Of a stretch of DNA of 48,239 bases, positions 35,730-44,371 are shown piece after piece. Source of the stretch: an uncultured Spirochaetales bacterium (lineage in GTDB: Bacteria > Spirochaetota > Spirochaetia > Sphaerochaetales > Sphaerochaetaceae). The notes beneath the pieces are model-generated. The model was not told the origin of the DNA. It did no database searches and saw nothing but the letters and a program-made list of their open reading frames with translations. The position numbers were made by a program, and so were the translations under genes. Each line of letters starts with the position of its first letter. The stretch's first letter is position 1. Where the stretch lies: positions 1 to 48,239 of the forward strand of contig CASGDQ010000035.1 of the NCBI GenBank assembly GCA_949300325.1. The letters run 5' to 3'.

Positions 35730-35758
35730 GTTCTAAATAGAACCGTTCTAAAAAGAAT
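35730..35758. promoter_or_regulatory. Two tandem MarR operators
   Basis: GTTCTAAATAGAAC (35730-35743), a 6-2-6 perfect inverted repeat, and GTTCTAAAAAGAAT (35745-35758) start 15 bp apart, directly upstream of marR. The spacing puts both dimers on nearly the same face plus half a turn. Autorepression is likely. Confidence 0.7.
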
Positions 35759-35835
35759 AATTTATCTGCGGATAGTCAATATTCAGAGGGGAAAAACACG
35801 AAATATACACATAAGAAATAAATCAGAAAACTGCA

Positions 35836-36732
35836 TCACAGATCCAACAGGAACTGGGAAGAATCATCATAAAAGCCTATCCTGTCGCCGGACATCTGAG
35901 AGCCGATAAGAAATGGGGATGATGGATCATGACTTTCCTTGGCCAATCCGCCTGAAAAGCCGGAAGCAGCATAGCAATACAGGCAGCCATGGCGGCATGT
36001 GCCATAAGCACCGATATCCCTGTTTTCCACACATAGGCATCCAGGGCGGGATTTCTTCAGGATCCCGCAAGCCTGGGATCCGAGAACTTCGGCTGAGATG
36101 CATCCGGCCTGCCGGATTGAATATTTCGAATAATCTTCTCCTATGGCGCAGCTCTGGAGGCATATGCCATATCGTTCTGCTTCTTCTTTCATATAAGAAA
36201 GGATCTCCTGCCTGTCTTCTAAGGAAACAGGACTTATTCCTGGCATGCGGACGCTCATGCCCTTATATAGGCTGATAAAGCTGAAAATGCATAGCCCCGT
36301 ATAGCATGAGAATCTCTCTAAAAGATAGGAAAACGCCTTTTTATGGAATTGCACATCATACCTTCCATAAACCATCACAGGATCATAGCGCCAGCTTATA
36401 TTATCCTTTCCAACGATCTTGGAGGCCTTTTGGAAAGATGAGACACGATCTTTTACTAGCGGCACGTTCCTCTCTATATCCCTTCCATAGCCTGTGACCG
36501 TATAGTACAAATGAATCCTGAAGCGTTCTGCAATATCCTCCAGATACGGAATCAATGGAGAAAAGTCCTTAGAAACAAAACATAGGATATCATTTTCATG
36601 AAAATCATATCTTATGACACTCTTCATGTCATATGGGTTGCGTACCAGGACATATCCTTCAGAAAGCCGGTTCAAAAGCCAAGGCGTATAAAAAGCAGGG
36701 ATGTCCGTACGCGATGAGATATTGAAAATCAT
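35836..36732 (-). CDS. DUF1848 family protein
   Basis: 298 residues. The opening ISSRTDIPAFYTPWLLNRL and NPYDMKSVIRYDF are typical of DUF1848. The C-terminal part carries CRHGCLYCYA, a CxxxCxxC pattern like that of radical-SAM enzymes but at the wrong end of the chain, preceded by further cysteines (SQACGILKKSRPGCLC). A metal or Fe-S cluster is likely. The enzymatic role is not established. No clear Shine-Dalgarno is seen. Confidence 0.8.
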   Translation of the reverse strand: MIFNISSRTDIPAFYTPWLLNRLSEGYVLVRNPYDMKSVIRYDFHENDILCFVSKDFSPLIPYLEDIAERFRIHLYYTVTGYGRDIERNVPLVKDRVSSFQKASKIVGKDNISWRYDPVMVYGRYDVQFHKKAFSYLLERFSCYTGLCIFSFISLYKGMSVRMPGISPVSLEDRQEILSYMKEEAERYGICLQSCAIGEDYSKYSIRQAGCISAEVLGSQACGILKKSRPGCLCVENRDIGAYGTCRHGCLYCYAASGFSGGLAKESHDPSSPFLIGSQMSGDRIGFYDDSSQFLLDL

Positions 36733-36775
36733 AGTACCGTTTCGATCTTGCCACTAGAGAAGAAAACAAAGCAAA

Positions 36776-36985
36776 TCACTCTACAGACAGGACCTCATAG
36801 CCGGCATCCTCTACGGCTTTTTTAAGCACACTACCATCAAGGGATGTATCAGAAGTGACAACAGCGGTTTTCTTTTCAAGATCGACAGAAGCATCCGATA
36901 CCCCAGAAACAGCCTTAAGGGCCTTTTCAACCCGCGCTTTACAATGCATGCAGCTCATGCCTTCAATAACCAATACTTTCTTCAT
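36776..36985 (-). CDS. Possible free copper chaperone from an internal start (CopZ-like)
   Basis: The in-frame ATG at 36985 (Met869 of CopA) is preceded by AAGGAG (36993-36998 on the other strand) with a 7-nt spacing, ideal for ribosome entry. The product would be 69 residues starting [19 protein letters not shown], a complete CopZ-type Cu(I) chaperone. The ribosome site is encoded by the ERRRL linker. Either copA and copZ fused by loss of a stop with the old start still active, or the site is a coincidence. Production of the free form is inference. Confidence 0.5.
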   Translation of the reverse strand: MKKVLVIEGMSCMHCKARVEKALKAVSGVSDASVDLEKKTAVVTSDTSLDGSVLKKAVEDAGYEVLSVE

Positions 36986-39589
36986 AAGTCTTCTCCTTTC
37001 AAAATCCTTTATCTCAACCGGATCATATCCGGCTTCTTTTACAGCAGCCATAAGAGCATCATCTTGGACAGTGCCGTCGCATGAGACATATGCACACCCT
37101 TGAGGCAGATCCACTTTTATGCTTTTCACCCCGGAAACAGCAGAGAGGGCCTTTTCAACGGCTGCTTTGCAGTGTACACAGCTCATGCCGGAAATGCTTA
37201 TGACTTTCTCATATGCCTTCTTTATCTCATACGGCACCTCTTTCATAGGAGGCTCAGTTTCCCCTTCAGACTCATATTCTTTTAGAACAGGAGCATCATC
37301 CGGTTTGAAAAACCTCAGGCGGAGGGCGTTTGAGACCACGCACACGCTTGATAGACTCATCGCCGCGCTTCCTATCATCGGACTCAGCAGAATCCCTAAG
37401 AACGGATAAAACATGCCCGAAGCAAGAGGAATCCCGATGATATTATAAAAGAACGCCCAAAACAGGTTCTGATGTATGTTTCTGATCACCTTGCGGCTCA
37501 AGCGGATCGCATTCACAACATCCATCAGGGAATCCTTCATCAGAACGATGTCGGCGCTCTCAATGGCAATATCGGTCCCGGCGCCTATCGAGATTCCCAC
37601 ATCGGCCCTTGCAAGAGCTGGTGCATCGTTTATTCCATCTCCGACCATGGCAACCTTCCTTGCGCCATCCTGAAGCTTTCTGACATAAGCTTCCTTATCC
37701 TGTGGAAGGACATCGGAGGCAACTTCATCAAGCAGAAGCTCTTTAGCTATCGCTGAAGCCGTCAGCCTGTTGTCCCCTGTAAGCATTACGGTTTTGATCC
37801 CCATCTCATGGAGAAGCTTTATCGCAATCCTGCTTTCGCTACGAATCGTATCGGCCACAGCTATGAGACCAAGAAGCGTTCCTCCACGGGAAAAAAGAAG
37901 AGGCGTCCTGCCTTTTTCGGCATAAGGATGTATGAGAAAATCAACCTCGCTTTCAGCTATGCCGTTTTCCTTCATGAATCTGGCATTTCCTGCAAAGCAC
38001 AACTCTCCTTCAAAACGGGCTTTTACCCCGCGCCCAGGGACAATCTCGAAATCCTCAACCTCGGGATATCTTATCGACAAAGCATCTGCTTTCTCCAATA
38101 TTGCAGCTGAAATAGGATGCCCGCTGGGTTTCTCTAGCATTGCGGCAAAAGCAAGAAGCTTTTCTTCGTCCATATCCTTGGAGAGCACCACGATATCTGT
38201 GACAGCCGGCTTTCCTTCTGTTATGGTGCCTGTCTTATCAAGAACGACTGTATCGACTTCGTGCAGGATTTCCAGGGCTTCAGCCGATTTAATTAGAATT
38301 CCGTATTCAGCGGCCTTTCCCGTTGCAACCATGATCGCGACCGGAGTTGCGAGCCCAAGTGCGCACGGACAGGAGATCACAAGCACGGAAATCGCGCAAT
38401 TCAAGGCAAAGGCGAATCCATATCCTGCAAAAAGCCAAACTAGTGCGGTAATTATTGCGATAGTTATCACCACAGGAACGAACACACCGCTTACCTTATC
38501 GGCCATGCGGGCAATCGGAGCCTTGCTGTTTCCAGCATCATCAACAAGGCGGATGATCTTTGACAGCGTGGTGTCTTCTCCTACGGAGACAGCACGGAAT
38601 GTGAAGCTTCCATTCTTGTTTATCGTGGCTCCGACAACCGTATCTCCAACCTGTTTGCCGACAGGAATGCTTTCTCCTGTTATCGCGCTCTGATCTACGG
38701 ATCCTGCTCCGGATAATATGATCCCATCTACAGGGATGCTGTCACCTGGGCGGATCATTACAACATCGTCCTTGACAACCTGTTCCGACGGTATCTCGAT
38801 TTCAATCCCATTTCTTATGACCCTTGCAGTTTTCGGAGCAAGATCGACAAGCTTTCCAAGCGCATCACCGGTCCGGCTCTTGCTTCTGGCCTCCAGATAT
38901 TTGCCGACAGTGACAAGTGTGACTATCATAGCGCTGGATTCGAAATACAGCTTATGCATATAGCCATGCACAAGGCCCATATCAGAAATGGAAAGGCCGT
39001 ACATCATCATGTAGATTGAGAAGATGCCATATATGAAAGATGCAGAAGATCCGATTGCTACAAGGCTGTCCATGTTGGGCGCCCTTTTTACGAGAGCCCT
39101 GAAACCATTTATGAAGAAATGCCTGTTTATGAGCAGTATAGGAAATGTCAGCAGGAGCTGCGTGAATGCTGATATGAGGGCATTCCTATCTCCAGCGAAA
39201 ATAGGAATCTCAGGAAGGCCGAGCATGCCGGACATTGCAATGTACATCAAAGGAATGAGAACCGTTATGGAGGAAAAAAGCCTTCTTTTCATGCTCTCCA
39301 TGCCTTTTTTTGCATTCTTCTTCCTCTCTTCCCATTCTCCTCTGAAACCGCCTTTCTTCAGAGAAGACAGGTCTTCATCCAGTGCGGCGGCGCCGTAGCC
39401 GGCATCGTGCACCGCCTTGATTATATCCTCCCTTGCAAGCTTCTTCTCGTCATACGAGCAGCTCATCTGGTTGGCAAGCAGGCTCACTGTGCAGCTTGAA
39501 ACGCCATCGAGCTTTTTTACACCCTTCTCCACATGGGCTTGGCAAGAAGCGCAGGTCATTCCCGTTATATTGAATTTCTCGGATTTCAT
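36776..39589 (-). CDS. copA: Copper-translocating P1B-type ATPase with three metal-binding domains
   Basis: 937 residues. One heavy-metal-associated domain is N-terminal (GMTCASC, 10-16). The core follows with eight helices, TGES, the membrane motif CPC (407-409), DKTGT (451-455) and GDGINDAP. Two more HMA domains sit at the C-terminus (GMSCVHC near 800; GMSCMHC near 880), an unusual position. The enzyme exports Cu(I) from the cytoplasm using ATP. The last domain is preceded by an internal Shine-Dalgarno and Met869 and could be made alone as CopZ. The gene is divergent from an Rrf2 regulator with a shared operator. Confidence 0.93.
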   Translation of the reverse strand: MKSEKFNITGMTCASCQAHVEKGVKKLDGVSSCTVSLLANQMSCSYDEKKLAREDIIKAVHDAGYGAAALDEDLSSLKKGGFRGEWEERKKNAKKGMESMKRRLFSSITVLIPLMYIAMSGMLGLPEIPIFAGDRNALISAFTQLLLTFPILLINRHFFINGFRALVKRAPNMDSLVAIGSSASFIYGIFSIYMMMYGLSISDMGLVHGYMHKLYFESSAMIVTLVTVGKYLEARSKSRTGDALGKLVDLAPKTARVIRNGIEIEIPSEQVVKDDVVMIRPGDSIPVDGIILSGAGSVDQSAITGESIPVGKQVGDTVVGATINKNGSFTFRAVSVGEDTTLSKIIRLVDDAGNSKAPIARMADKVSGVFVPVVITIAIITALVWLFAGYGFAFALNCAISVLVISCPCALGLATPVAIMVATGKAAEYGILIKSAEALEILHEVDTVVLDKTGTITEGKPAVTDIVVLSKDMDEEKLLAFAAMLEKPSGHPISAAILEKADALSIRYPEVEDFEIVPGRGVKARFEGELCFAGNARFMKENGIAESEVDFLIHPYAEKGRTPLLFSRGGTLLGLIAVADTIRSESRIAIKLLHEMGIKTVMLTGDNRLTASAIAKELLLDEVASDVLPQDKEAYVRKLQDGARKVAMVGDGINDAPALARADVGISIGAGTDIAIESADIVLMKDSLMDVVNAIRLSRKVIRNIHQNLFWAFFYNIIGIPLASGMFYPFLGILLSPMIGSAAMSLSSVCVVSNALRLRFFKPDDAPVLKEYESEGETEPPMKEVPYEIKKAYEKVISISGMSCVHCKAAVEKALSAVSGVKSIKVDLPQGCAYVSCDGTVQDDALMAAVKEAGYDPVEIKDFERRRLMKKVLVIEGMSCMHCKARVEKALKAVSGVSDASVDLEKKTAVVTSDTSLDGSVLKKAVEDAGYEVLSVE

Positions 39590-39612
39590 GAATCCTCCTG
39601 GAAGTTTGTCTT

Positions 39613-39684
39613 ATACAACAATAGAAGATATACCCCATCTGTTGTAATGTCAAGATTTACAACAAAGTATAATGATGCTATACT
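39613..39684. promoter_or_regulatory. Divergent copA/rrf2 promoters with a shared operator
   Basis: Inverted repeat TGTTGTAA-N9-TTACAACA (39640-39664). Its spacer holds copA's -35 TTGACA (39648-39653, minus), 17 bp from TATCTT (39625-39630). Its right arm overlaps the rrf2 -35 TTTACA (39656-39661), 17 bp from TATACT (39679-39684). A further half-site ATACAACA lies at 39613-39620. One bound Rrf2 dimer could repress both genes. Confidence 0.72.
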
Positions 39685-39705
39685 TCCGGCGAGGGAGAAA
39701 AGGAA

Positions 39706-40197
39706 ATGAGGCTCAACACGAAATGTTCTGTGCCGATACACATGCTTTTATTCATAAACAGATACGGCAAAAGCAGGAAAGTCACAAGCGAGGTGCTTTC
39801 AAGCAGCACCGGATGCAATGCAGTCATAATAAGAAACCTGCTGTCAAGGTTACAGAAGGCGCAAATGGTATCGGTCAAAAGAGGCTCCGGCGGAGCTGTC
39901 ATGAAAATGAGAATGGAAGATATAACATTTTACGATGTGCAGCAAGCGGTGGATCCTGATGCGCTCAAAAACTTCATCGCAGTCCATCCTGAACCCAATT
40001 CAGGCTGTCCCATAGGAAAAAACATCGTGAAAATCCTTTCTGATCCTTCAAAACAGCTTGAAGAGGCGATAATCAAGGAAATGAAGAAAATCAAGCTTTC
40101 TGATCTGGTCGAAAGCCTGCAGCTTGCAGCAGATGAAGAATGCACATGCTTTGATAAGCTCAAAGAAAAAAAGAAGAAAACTGAGCAGGAAGGATAA
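39706..40197 (+). CDS. Rrf2-family regulator of the copper locus
   Basis: 163 residues. The Rrf2 winged helix covers about 1-75 (STGCNAVIIRNLLSRLQKAQMV, KRGSGGAVMKMRMEDITF). Cysteines are at 7, 37, 101, 146 and 148. The single Cys101 (NSGCPIGKN) is not the usual three-Cys cluster set, while ECTCF near the C-terminus is a CxC pair that could bind Cu(I). Divergent placement and the shared operator point to copper-responsive control of copA, a job normally done by CsoR, CopY or CueR. The ATG follows AAGGAA. Confidence 0.83.
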   Translation: MRLNTKCSVPIHMLLFINRYGKSRKVTSEVLSSSTGCNAVIIRNLLSRLQKAQMVSVKRGSGGAVMKMRMEDITFYDVQQAVDPDALKNFIAVHPEPNSGCPIGKNIVKILSDPSKQLEEAIIKEMKKIKLSDLVESLQLAADEECTCFDKLKEKKKKTEQEG

Positions 40198-40198
40198 A

Positions 40199-40435
40199 TC
40201 AGAACCGTTTTTTAAAAAGCCAGCTTCTTCCGTAGTTGGAAGAATAGCATATCCCCTTCTCCGTATCTGCTATAAGCTTTCCATCTTCAATCCCTATGCT
40301 GATGAACGCACCAATCTGTGTGGCATGATACCTTGTGGAAAAAGTCCTTCCATCGTCTAGCGAGACTTCCAATTTCCTGCTGTCGATAGGACAGATCCTG
40401 AAAACTTCTCCATTTAGTTTTAAAACATCATCCAT
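40199..40435 (-). CDS. Small protein with two Asp-box (BNR) motifs
   Basis: 78 residues, no signal or membrane segment. Two Asp-box patterns are visible: SLDDGRTF (about 25-32) and SSNYGRSW (about 66-73), the S-x-D/N-x-G-x-S/T-W/F hairpin seen in sialidase and sortilin propellers. A two-blade fragment is too small for a propeller unless it oligomerises. The start is supported by a clean leaderless promoter (TTGGCA, 17 bp, TAACAT, 6 nt, ATG). The stop lies 2 bp from the convergent rrf2 stop. Confidence 0.6.
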   Translation of the reverse strand: MDDVLKLNGEVFRICPIDSRKLEVSLDDGRTFSTRYHATQIGAFISIGIEDGKLIADTEKGICYSSNYGRSWLFKKRF

Positions 40436-40441
40436 ACCAAA

Positions 40442-40520
40442 ATGTTATCAAAAATGGAAGGGGATGCCAAATACTATTGTAAACCGTCATATTGAATATC
40501 ACTTTACAATTAATTATACT
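40442..40520. promoter_or_regulatory. Divergent leaderless promoters for the Asp-box and EcfA genes
   Basis: Minus: TTGGCA (40465-40470), 17 bp, TAACAT (40442-40447), 6 nt, ATG at 40435. Plus: TTGAAT (40492-40497), 17 bp, TATACT (40515-40520), 7 nt, ATG at 40528. Neither gene has a Shine-Dalgarno. Confidence 0.7.
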
Positions 40521-40527
40521 CTTTATC

Positions 40528-41259
40528 ATGGATAAAACCCTGGCTGTACAAAACCTGTCATTCTCAATTGGAGGAAAAAAGATACTCGATGACGTATCCT
40601 TTTCTTTGGAAAAAGGGACAATAACCCTTCTTGCAGGAAAGAATGGGAGCGGAAAATCCATGATCCTCAAGCTTATAAAGGGACTTGAGAAGCCGAATGG
40701 CGGGAAAATACTTATAGACGGGCTTGAATGCACAGCAAAAGAAAGGATGAGAAAGATAGCTTTGGTCTTTCAGGAATCGATGCTGCAGATCGTAGGACAA
40801 AGCGTTGAAAAGGATATTTCCTTCGGACTTGAGAACCAGAAAAGAGGCAAGGAGGAAATAAAAGCGATTACAGAGGAATATCTGAATCTTTTTGAACTCA
40901 ACGATTTGAAAAGCGAAAATCCGAGGGTGCTCTCGGGCGGAGAAAGAAGGAAGGTGATAATCGCAGGGGTATTGGCAATGGGACCTGAAATACTTCTTTT
41001 GGACGAACCTCTTGCAAACCTGGATTATCCATCGATAAGGACGGTATTAAATCTCCTGGTGAGGCTTAAAGACATGGGCAAAACACTTCTGATAGTATCC
41101 CATGAAGCAGAGAAGATGCTTGCCCTTACAGATCAAACTTTGGTGCTTTCAAAAGGTAGGCTCGTCTATGATGGTGAAAGCGAAAGAAGCCTGATTCCGC
41201 TATCTGAAAACGGGGTCCATATTCCTCCTCTTCCTTTCAAGGAGCTTTCATGGCTCTGA
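40528..41259 (+). CDS. ECF-type/cobalt ABC transporter ATPase (EcfA-like)
   Basis: 243 residues. Walker A AGKNGSGKS, the Q-loop near FQESMLQIVGQSV, signature LSGGERRKV, Walker B EILLLDEPLANLD, and switch His in IVSHEAEK. The match is to the energising ATPase of energy-coupling-factor vitamin/metal importers. An upstream TTG start would fall on the -35 box, so the ATG at 40528 is right. It overlaps the EcfT gene by 10 bp. Only one ATPase is present, so it may work as a homodimer. Confidence 0.86.
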   Translation: MDKTLAVQNLSFSIGGKKILDDVSFSLEKGTITLLAGKNGSGKSMILKLIKGLEKPNGGKILIDGLECTAKERMRKIALVFQESMLQIVGQSVEKDISFGLENQKRGKEEIKAITEEYLNLFELNDLKSENPRVLSGGERRKVIIAGVLAMGPEILLLDEPLANLDYPSIRTVLNLLVRLKDMGKTLLIVSHEAEKMLALTDQTLVLSKGRLVYDGESERSLIPLSENGVHIPPLPFKELSWL

Positions 41260-41957
41260 TGATCTTCTCCCCCCGGGGCGGCAGCAATCTCCTTTCAAGA
41301 ATGAATCCGCTAATTAAGCTCATATGCCTGATTCTCTTTTGTGCAGCCTCCGCATCATCAAGCAGCCTGCAGCTTGCTGCAATGCTGGCATTCATCCTTA
41401 TCCTGGCATTGATAATACATATGCCTCTTTTCCAGTACCTCATAAAGACCCCATCCCTTCTTATACTGACAGCATTCATTTTCCTCACAGAGCTTGCAGT
41501 AGCAAAAAACATGCAAAATGCAATATATGAGGCATCAAAATTCTTTTTCCTGATAATGCTAGGCATGATAATGATGGATACGACGCATCCTGATGATCTT
41601 GCAGCATCGATCGGCTCCATCCTTTCCAAAGCATTTGGGAAAAAGGCATGGTCGTTCTCCTCTGATGTGATGCTGACCCTCTCCATGATTCCAAGAATCT
41701 TCTCAACCAGCAGAGCCATGCTCCTGGCAAGAAGAGCCAGAGGCGGAAGCTTCTTCTCCCATCCTATAAAAAACCTTTCCTCCTACACGCTTTCGCTTTT
41801 TCTGATGCTGCTGGATGATCTTAAAAATTTCGATCTTGCACTAGAATGCAGGCTCTATGATCCTCTTGCGCCCAGAAGAGGTCCTGGCTACCGCATCTCT
41901 GATATATCTGCTATCATTATTGCTCTGGGATGCTTCTTATGGACAAAGCTGCTTTAA
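41250..41957 (+). CDS. ECF transporter transmembrane component (EcfT/CbiQ-like)
   Basis: 235 residues with about five hydrophobic segments. The coupling region LLARRARGGSFF has the Ala-Arg-Gly motif that contacts the ATPase. AAGGAG lies upstream of the ATG inside the ATPase gene. No substrate-binding S component is adjacent, so this looks like a shared module serving S components encoded elsewhere. Confidence 0.82.
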   Translation: MALMIFSPRGGSNLLSRMNPLIKLICLILFCAASASSSSLQLAAMLAFILILALIIHMPLFQYLIKTPSLLILTAFIFLTELAVAKNMQNAIYEASKFFFLIMLGMIMMDTTHPDDLAASIGSILSKAFGKKAWSFSSDVMLTLSMIPRIFSTSRAMLLARRARGGSFFSHPIKNLSSYTLSLFLMLLDDLKNFDLALECRLYDPLAPRRGPGYRISDISAIIIALGCFLWTKLL

Positions 41958-42445
41958 GAAAGGAAATAGAACAGAAACTCGATGCTTTCAAGAAAAAGGA
42001 TCAAGAAAGCCATGAAATAACCTCCAAGCTGCTGGCAATGGAGGAATATAGGAATGCAGATGTGATCCTCGCCTACGCACCTATGAAGAATGAAGTCGAT
42101 ATAAGCGCACTGTTTGAAGACGGACGGCTGCTTTTTCCCTACATAGAAGGAAAGGAGATGTTCTTCGCCCCTCCTCCGCTTAAAAAAGGCGCGCACGGTT
42201 TTTTCGAACCCGAGAAAAGAATCCCATCATATTTTAAAAACGCCATCATCCTCGTTCCAGCGAGGGCTCTGACAATGGATGGCTTCAGGCTTGGGCGGGG
42301 CGGAGGATACTACGACAGGTTTCTTGAAAAAAATAAGGCGGGCCTTTTTTCCATAGGCCTCGCCTTTTCTGTGCAGATAGTCGATAAGCTTCCTGTGGAA
42401 AACCATGACAGGAGGCTTGATATGGTGCTTACGGCCGGGCGATGA
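41939..42445 (+). CDS. 5-formyltetrahydrofolate cyclo-ligase
   Basis: 168 residues. LRKEIEQKL at the N-terminus, KNEVDISAL, and the signature GFRLGRGGGYYDRFL are diagnostic of the family, which uses ATP to convert 5-formyl-THF to 5,10-methenyl-THF. It overlaps the EcfT gene. The start may also be 41930; neither has a clear ribosome site, and coupling to EcfT translation is likely. Linkage to an ECF module could hint at folate or vitamin uptake, but this is weak. Confidence 0.88.
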   Translation: MDKAALRKEIEQKLDAFKKKDQESHEITSKLLAMEEYRNADVILAYAPMKNEVDISALFEDGRLLFPYIEGKEMFFAPPPLKKGAHGFFEPEKRIPSYFKNAIILVPARALTMDGFRLGRGGGYYDRFLEKNKAGLFSIGLAFSVQIVDKLPVENHDRRLDMVLTAGR

Positions 42446-42896
42446 ACTGCTGAGCCGAAAGATGCTCGAGAAACTCGGTAACAGGAGCCGAATAATTTCC
42501 ATCCATAAGGCTTTTCCTGAATTCCGAATCATATACCCAGCTCAGGATGTTTGATACCGCATGCAGATATTCAGCCTGCTTCGTCCTGCTGCTGGCAATC
42601 ACGAAAATAAGCTTGACAGGCTCGGGATATTTCTCATCGAACACTATCCCTTCCCTTGAACAGCCGAGGGCTATATGACATTTATCAAGATGGGATATCT
42701 TGCCATGGGCGATGGCAACCCCATGCCCTATTCCCGTGGACTGAAGCTTTTCCCTCCTATGTACGGATTTTGCAAAACCGTCCTTGTCTGGAAGCTCGTC
42801 GAATATCGCACATTTGGCGATGATCTCATCAAAAGCTTCAAATTTATCCCGGCTGGAAACATAAGTGAAAACCCTGTCCAGATTCTCTATTGCCAC
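42429..42896 (-). CDS. PTS EIIA domain protein (fructose/nitrogen type)
   Basis: 155 residues of a single EIIA-2 domain. The phosphorylation site is GIGHGVAIAHGK, with Ala where Pro is usual (AIPH); the acceptor His is kept. LGCSREGIVFDEKYPEPVKLIFVIAS follows as in PtsN. The gene starts with GTG (GAGGGG 6 nt upstream) 1 nt after the nfnB-like stop, so it is in that operon. It is probably a regulatory EIIA linking PTS phosphate flow to redox or carbon state. The 3' end overlaps the cyclo-ligase gene by 17 bp. Confidence 0.85.
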   Translation of the reverse strand: MAIENLDRVFTYVSSRDKFEAFDEIIAKCAIFDELPDKDGFAKSVHRREKLQSTGIGHGVAIAHGKISHLDKCHIALGCSREGIVFDEKYPEPVKLIFVIASSRTKQAEYLHAVSNILSWVYDSEFRKSLMDGNYSAPVTEFLEHLSAQQFIARP

Positions 42897-42897
42897 A

Positions 42898-44370
42898 TCA
42901 ACCCCTCAAATAATCATTGATCGCTTTTGCAGCCTTCCTACCCTGTCCCATTGCAAGGATTACGGTAGCGGCGCCCAAAACGATATCTCCACCAGCAAAT
43001 ACGCCTTTGATGCTGGTCTCTCCAGTCTGCTCATTCACAATGAAATTGCCGCGCTTGTTCACTTCTATTTCCGGAGTGGTGAGCTTGATAAGCGGATTAG
43101 AGGCATTTCCGATCGCTACGATCACCGCATCATACGGTTTTTCAAAATCGCTATCGGGAATCTCCACTGGGCTCCTTCTGCCGCTGGCATCAGGTTCTCC
43201 CAATTCGCATTTGCGTATCCTAAGCCCGCAAACCCTGCCATTCTCATCTCCGATGACCGCCACAGGCTGGCTGAGCATCATGATGTTGCATCCTTCCTCT
43301 ATGGCATGCTCCACCTCTTCCTTCCTGGCCGGCATCTCGGCCTGTGTGCGCCGGTATACGATATCGACGCTCTCGGCCCCGAGCCTGAGCGCGGTCCTTG
43401 CAGCATCCATTGCAACGTTTCCTCCTCCCAGCACAGCAACATGCTTGGCAAGATACTGAGGTGTATGCGAATGCGCCGCATCATAGGCCTTCATCAGATT
43501 GCTCCTGGTAAGATATTCGTTGGCGCTCAAGACGCCTACATAGTTCTCCCCAGGGATTCCCATAAACTTCGGCAACCCGGCTCCGGTACCGATGAATATT
43601 GCATCAAAACCATCTTCCTCCATGAGTTCCTTGATTGTCCTGGTCCTTCCGACAAGGACATTTGTCATGATCTTCACACCCATCCTCTCAAGCTTTGAGA
43701 TTTCTTTCTCCACAAGCTTTTTGGGAAGACGGAACTCAGGAATGCCATAGCTGAGAACGCCGCCCGTCTTATGCAGCGCCTCGTACATCACAACCTCATG
43801 ACCGGCTCTGCGGACATCGGCGGCACATGCAATCGAAGCAGGTCCGCTTCCGACTATGCAGACCTTTTTACCCGTATCAGGGGATACTTCAGGAACTGTT
43901 TCATCGGCAAAATTGTAATCCGCAACGAATCTTTCAAGGCGGCCGATGGCAACAGCCTGGTCAACCGACTTGAGAGCCTTGCCGACTGTGCAGAATTTCT
44001 GGCACTGAGCCTCCTGAGGACATACGCGGCCGCAGATGCTTGGCAATATTGAAGACTGCTGTATCACATCCAGCGCGCCCTTGAAATCCTTCTTCTGCAC
44101 ATGGGATATGAAGCCGGGGATGTCGATTGAAACAGGACAGCCCTGTATGCATGGCTTGTTCTTGCAATTGAGGCATCTCTGAGCCTCGACAACTGCAATA
44201 TTCTCGGTATAGCCCAGAGCAACCTCGTTCATATTATGTATGCGCTCTTTGGCATCCTGACTTGGCATGTCCTGGTGAGGTATGGCCAAACGGGCCTTCA
44301 TATCCAGACTCTCAGGAAGAGATGCTAGTATTTCCGATGCTTTTTTATCGAGTTCTTCTTTATTGGACAT
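42898..44370 (-). CDS. nfnB: NADPH-binding large subunit of Nfn-type transhydrogenase (NfnB/GltA-like)
   Basis: 490 residues. The N-terminal Cys-rich Fe-S region (RCLNCKNKPCIQGCPVSI, CGRVCPQEAQCQKFC) carries ligands of two [4Fe-4S] clusters. Two dinucleotide folds follow: VCIVGSGPASIACA for FAD and VAVLGGGNVAMDAARTA for NADPH. With NfnA it bifurcates electrons between NADPH, NADH and ferredoxin. The family is often annotated as glutamate synthase small chain, but the tight link to the NfnA-type gene favours Nfn. It starts 1 nt after the nfnA stop. Confidence 0.87.
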   Translation of the reverse strand: MSNKEELDKKASEILASLPESLDMKARLAIPHQDMPSQDAKERIHNMNEVALGYTENIAVVEAQRCLNCKNKPCIQGCPVSIDIPGFISHVQKKDFKGALDVIQQSSILPSICGRVCPQEAQCQKFCTVGKALKSVDQAVAIGRLERFVADYNFADETVPEVSPDTGKKVCIVGSGPASIACAADVRRAGHEVVMYEALHKTGGVLSYGIPEFRLPKKLVEKEISKLERMGVKIMTNVLVGRTRTIKELMEEDGFDAIFIGTGAGLPKFMGIPGENYVGVLSANEYLTRSNLMKAYDAAHSHTPQYLAKHVAVLGGGNVAMDAARTALRLGAESVDIVYRRTQAEMPARKEEVEHAIEEGCNIMMLSQPVAVIGDENGRVCGLRIRKCELGEPDASGRRSPVEIPDSDFEKPYDAVIVAIGNASNPLIKLTTPEIEVNKRGNFIVNEQTGETSIKGVFAGGDIVLGAATVILAMGQGRKAAKAINDYLRG

Positions 44371-44371
44371 A

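Noticed and set aside
37932..38693. 253-codon plus-strand frame opposite copA
   Set aside because: Antisense shadow; Ser/Thr-rich translation of the P-type ATPase gene.
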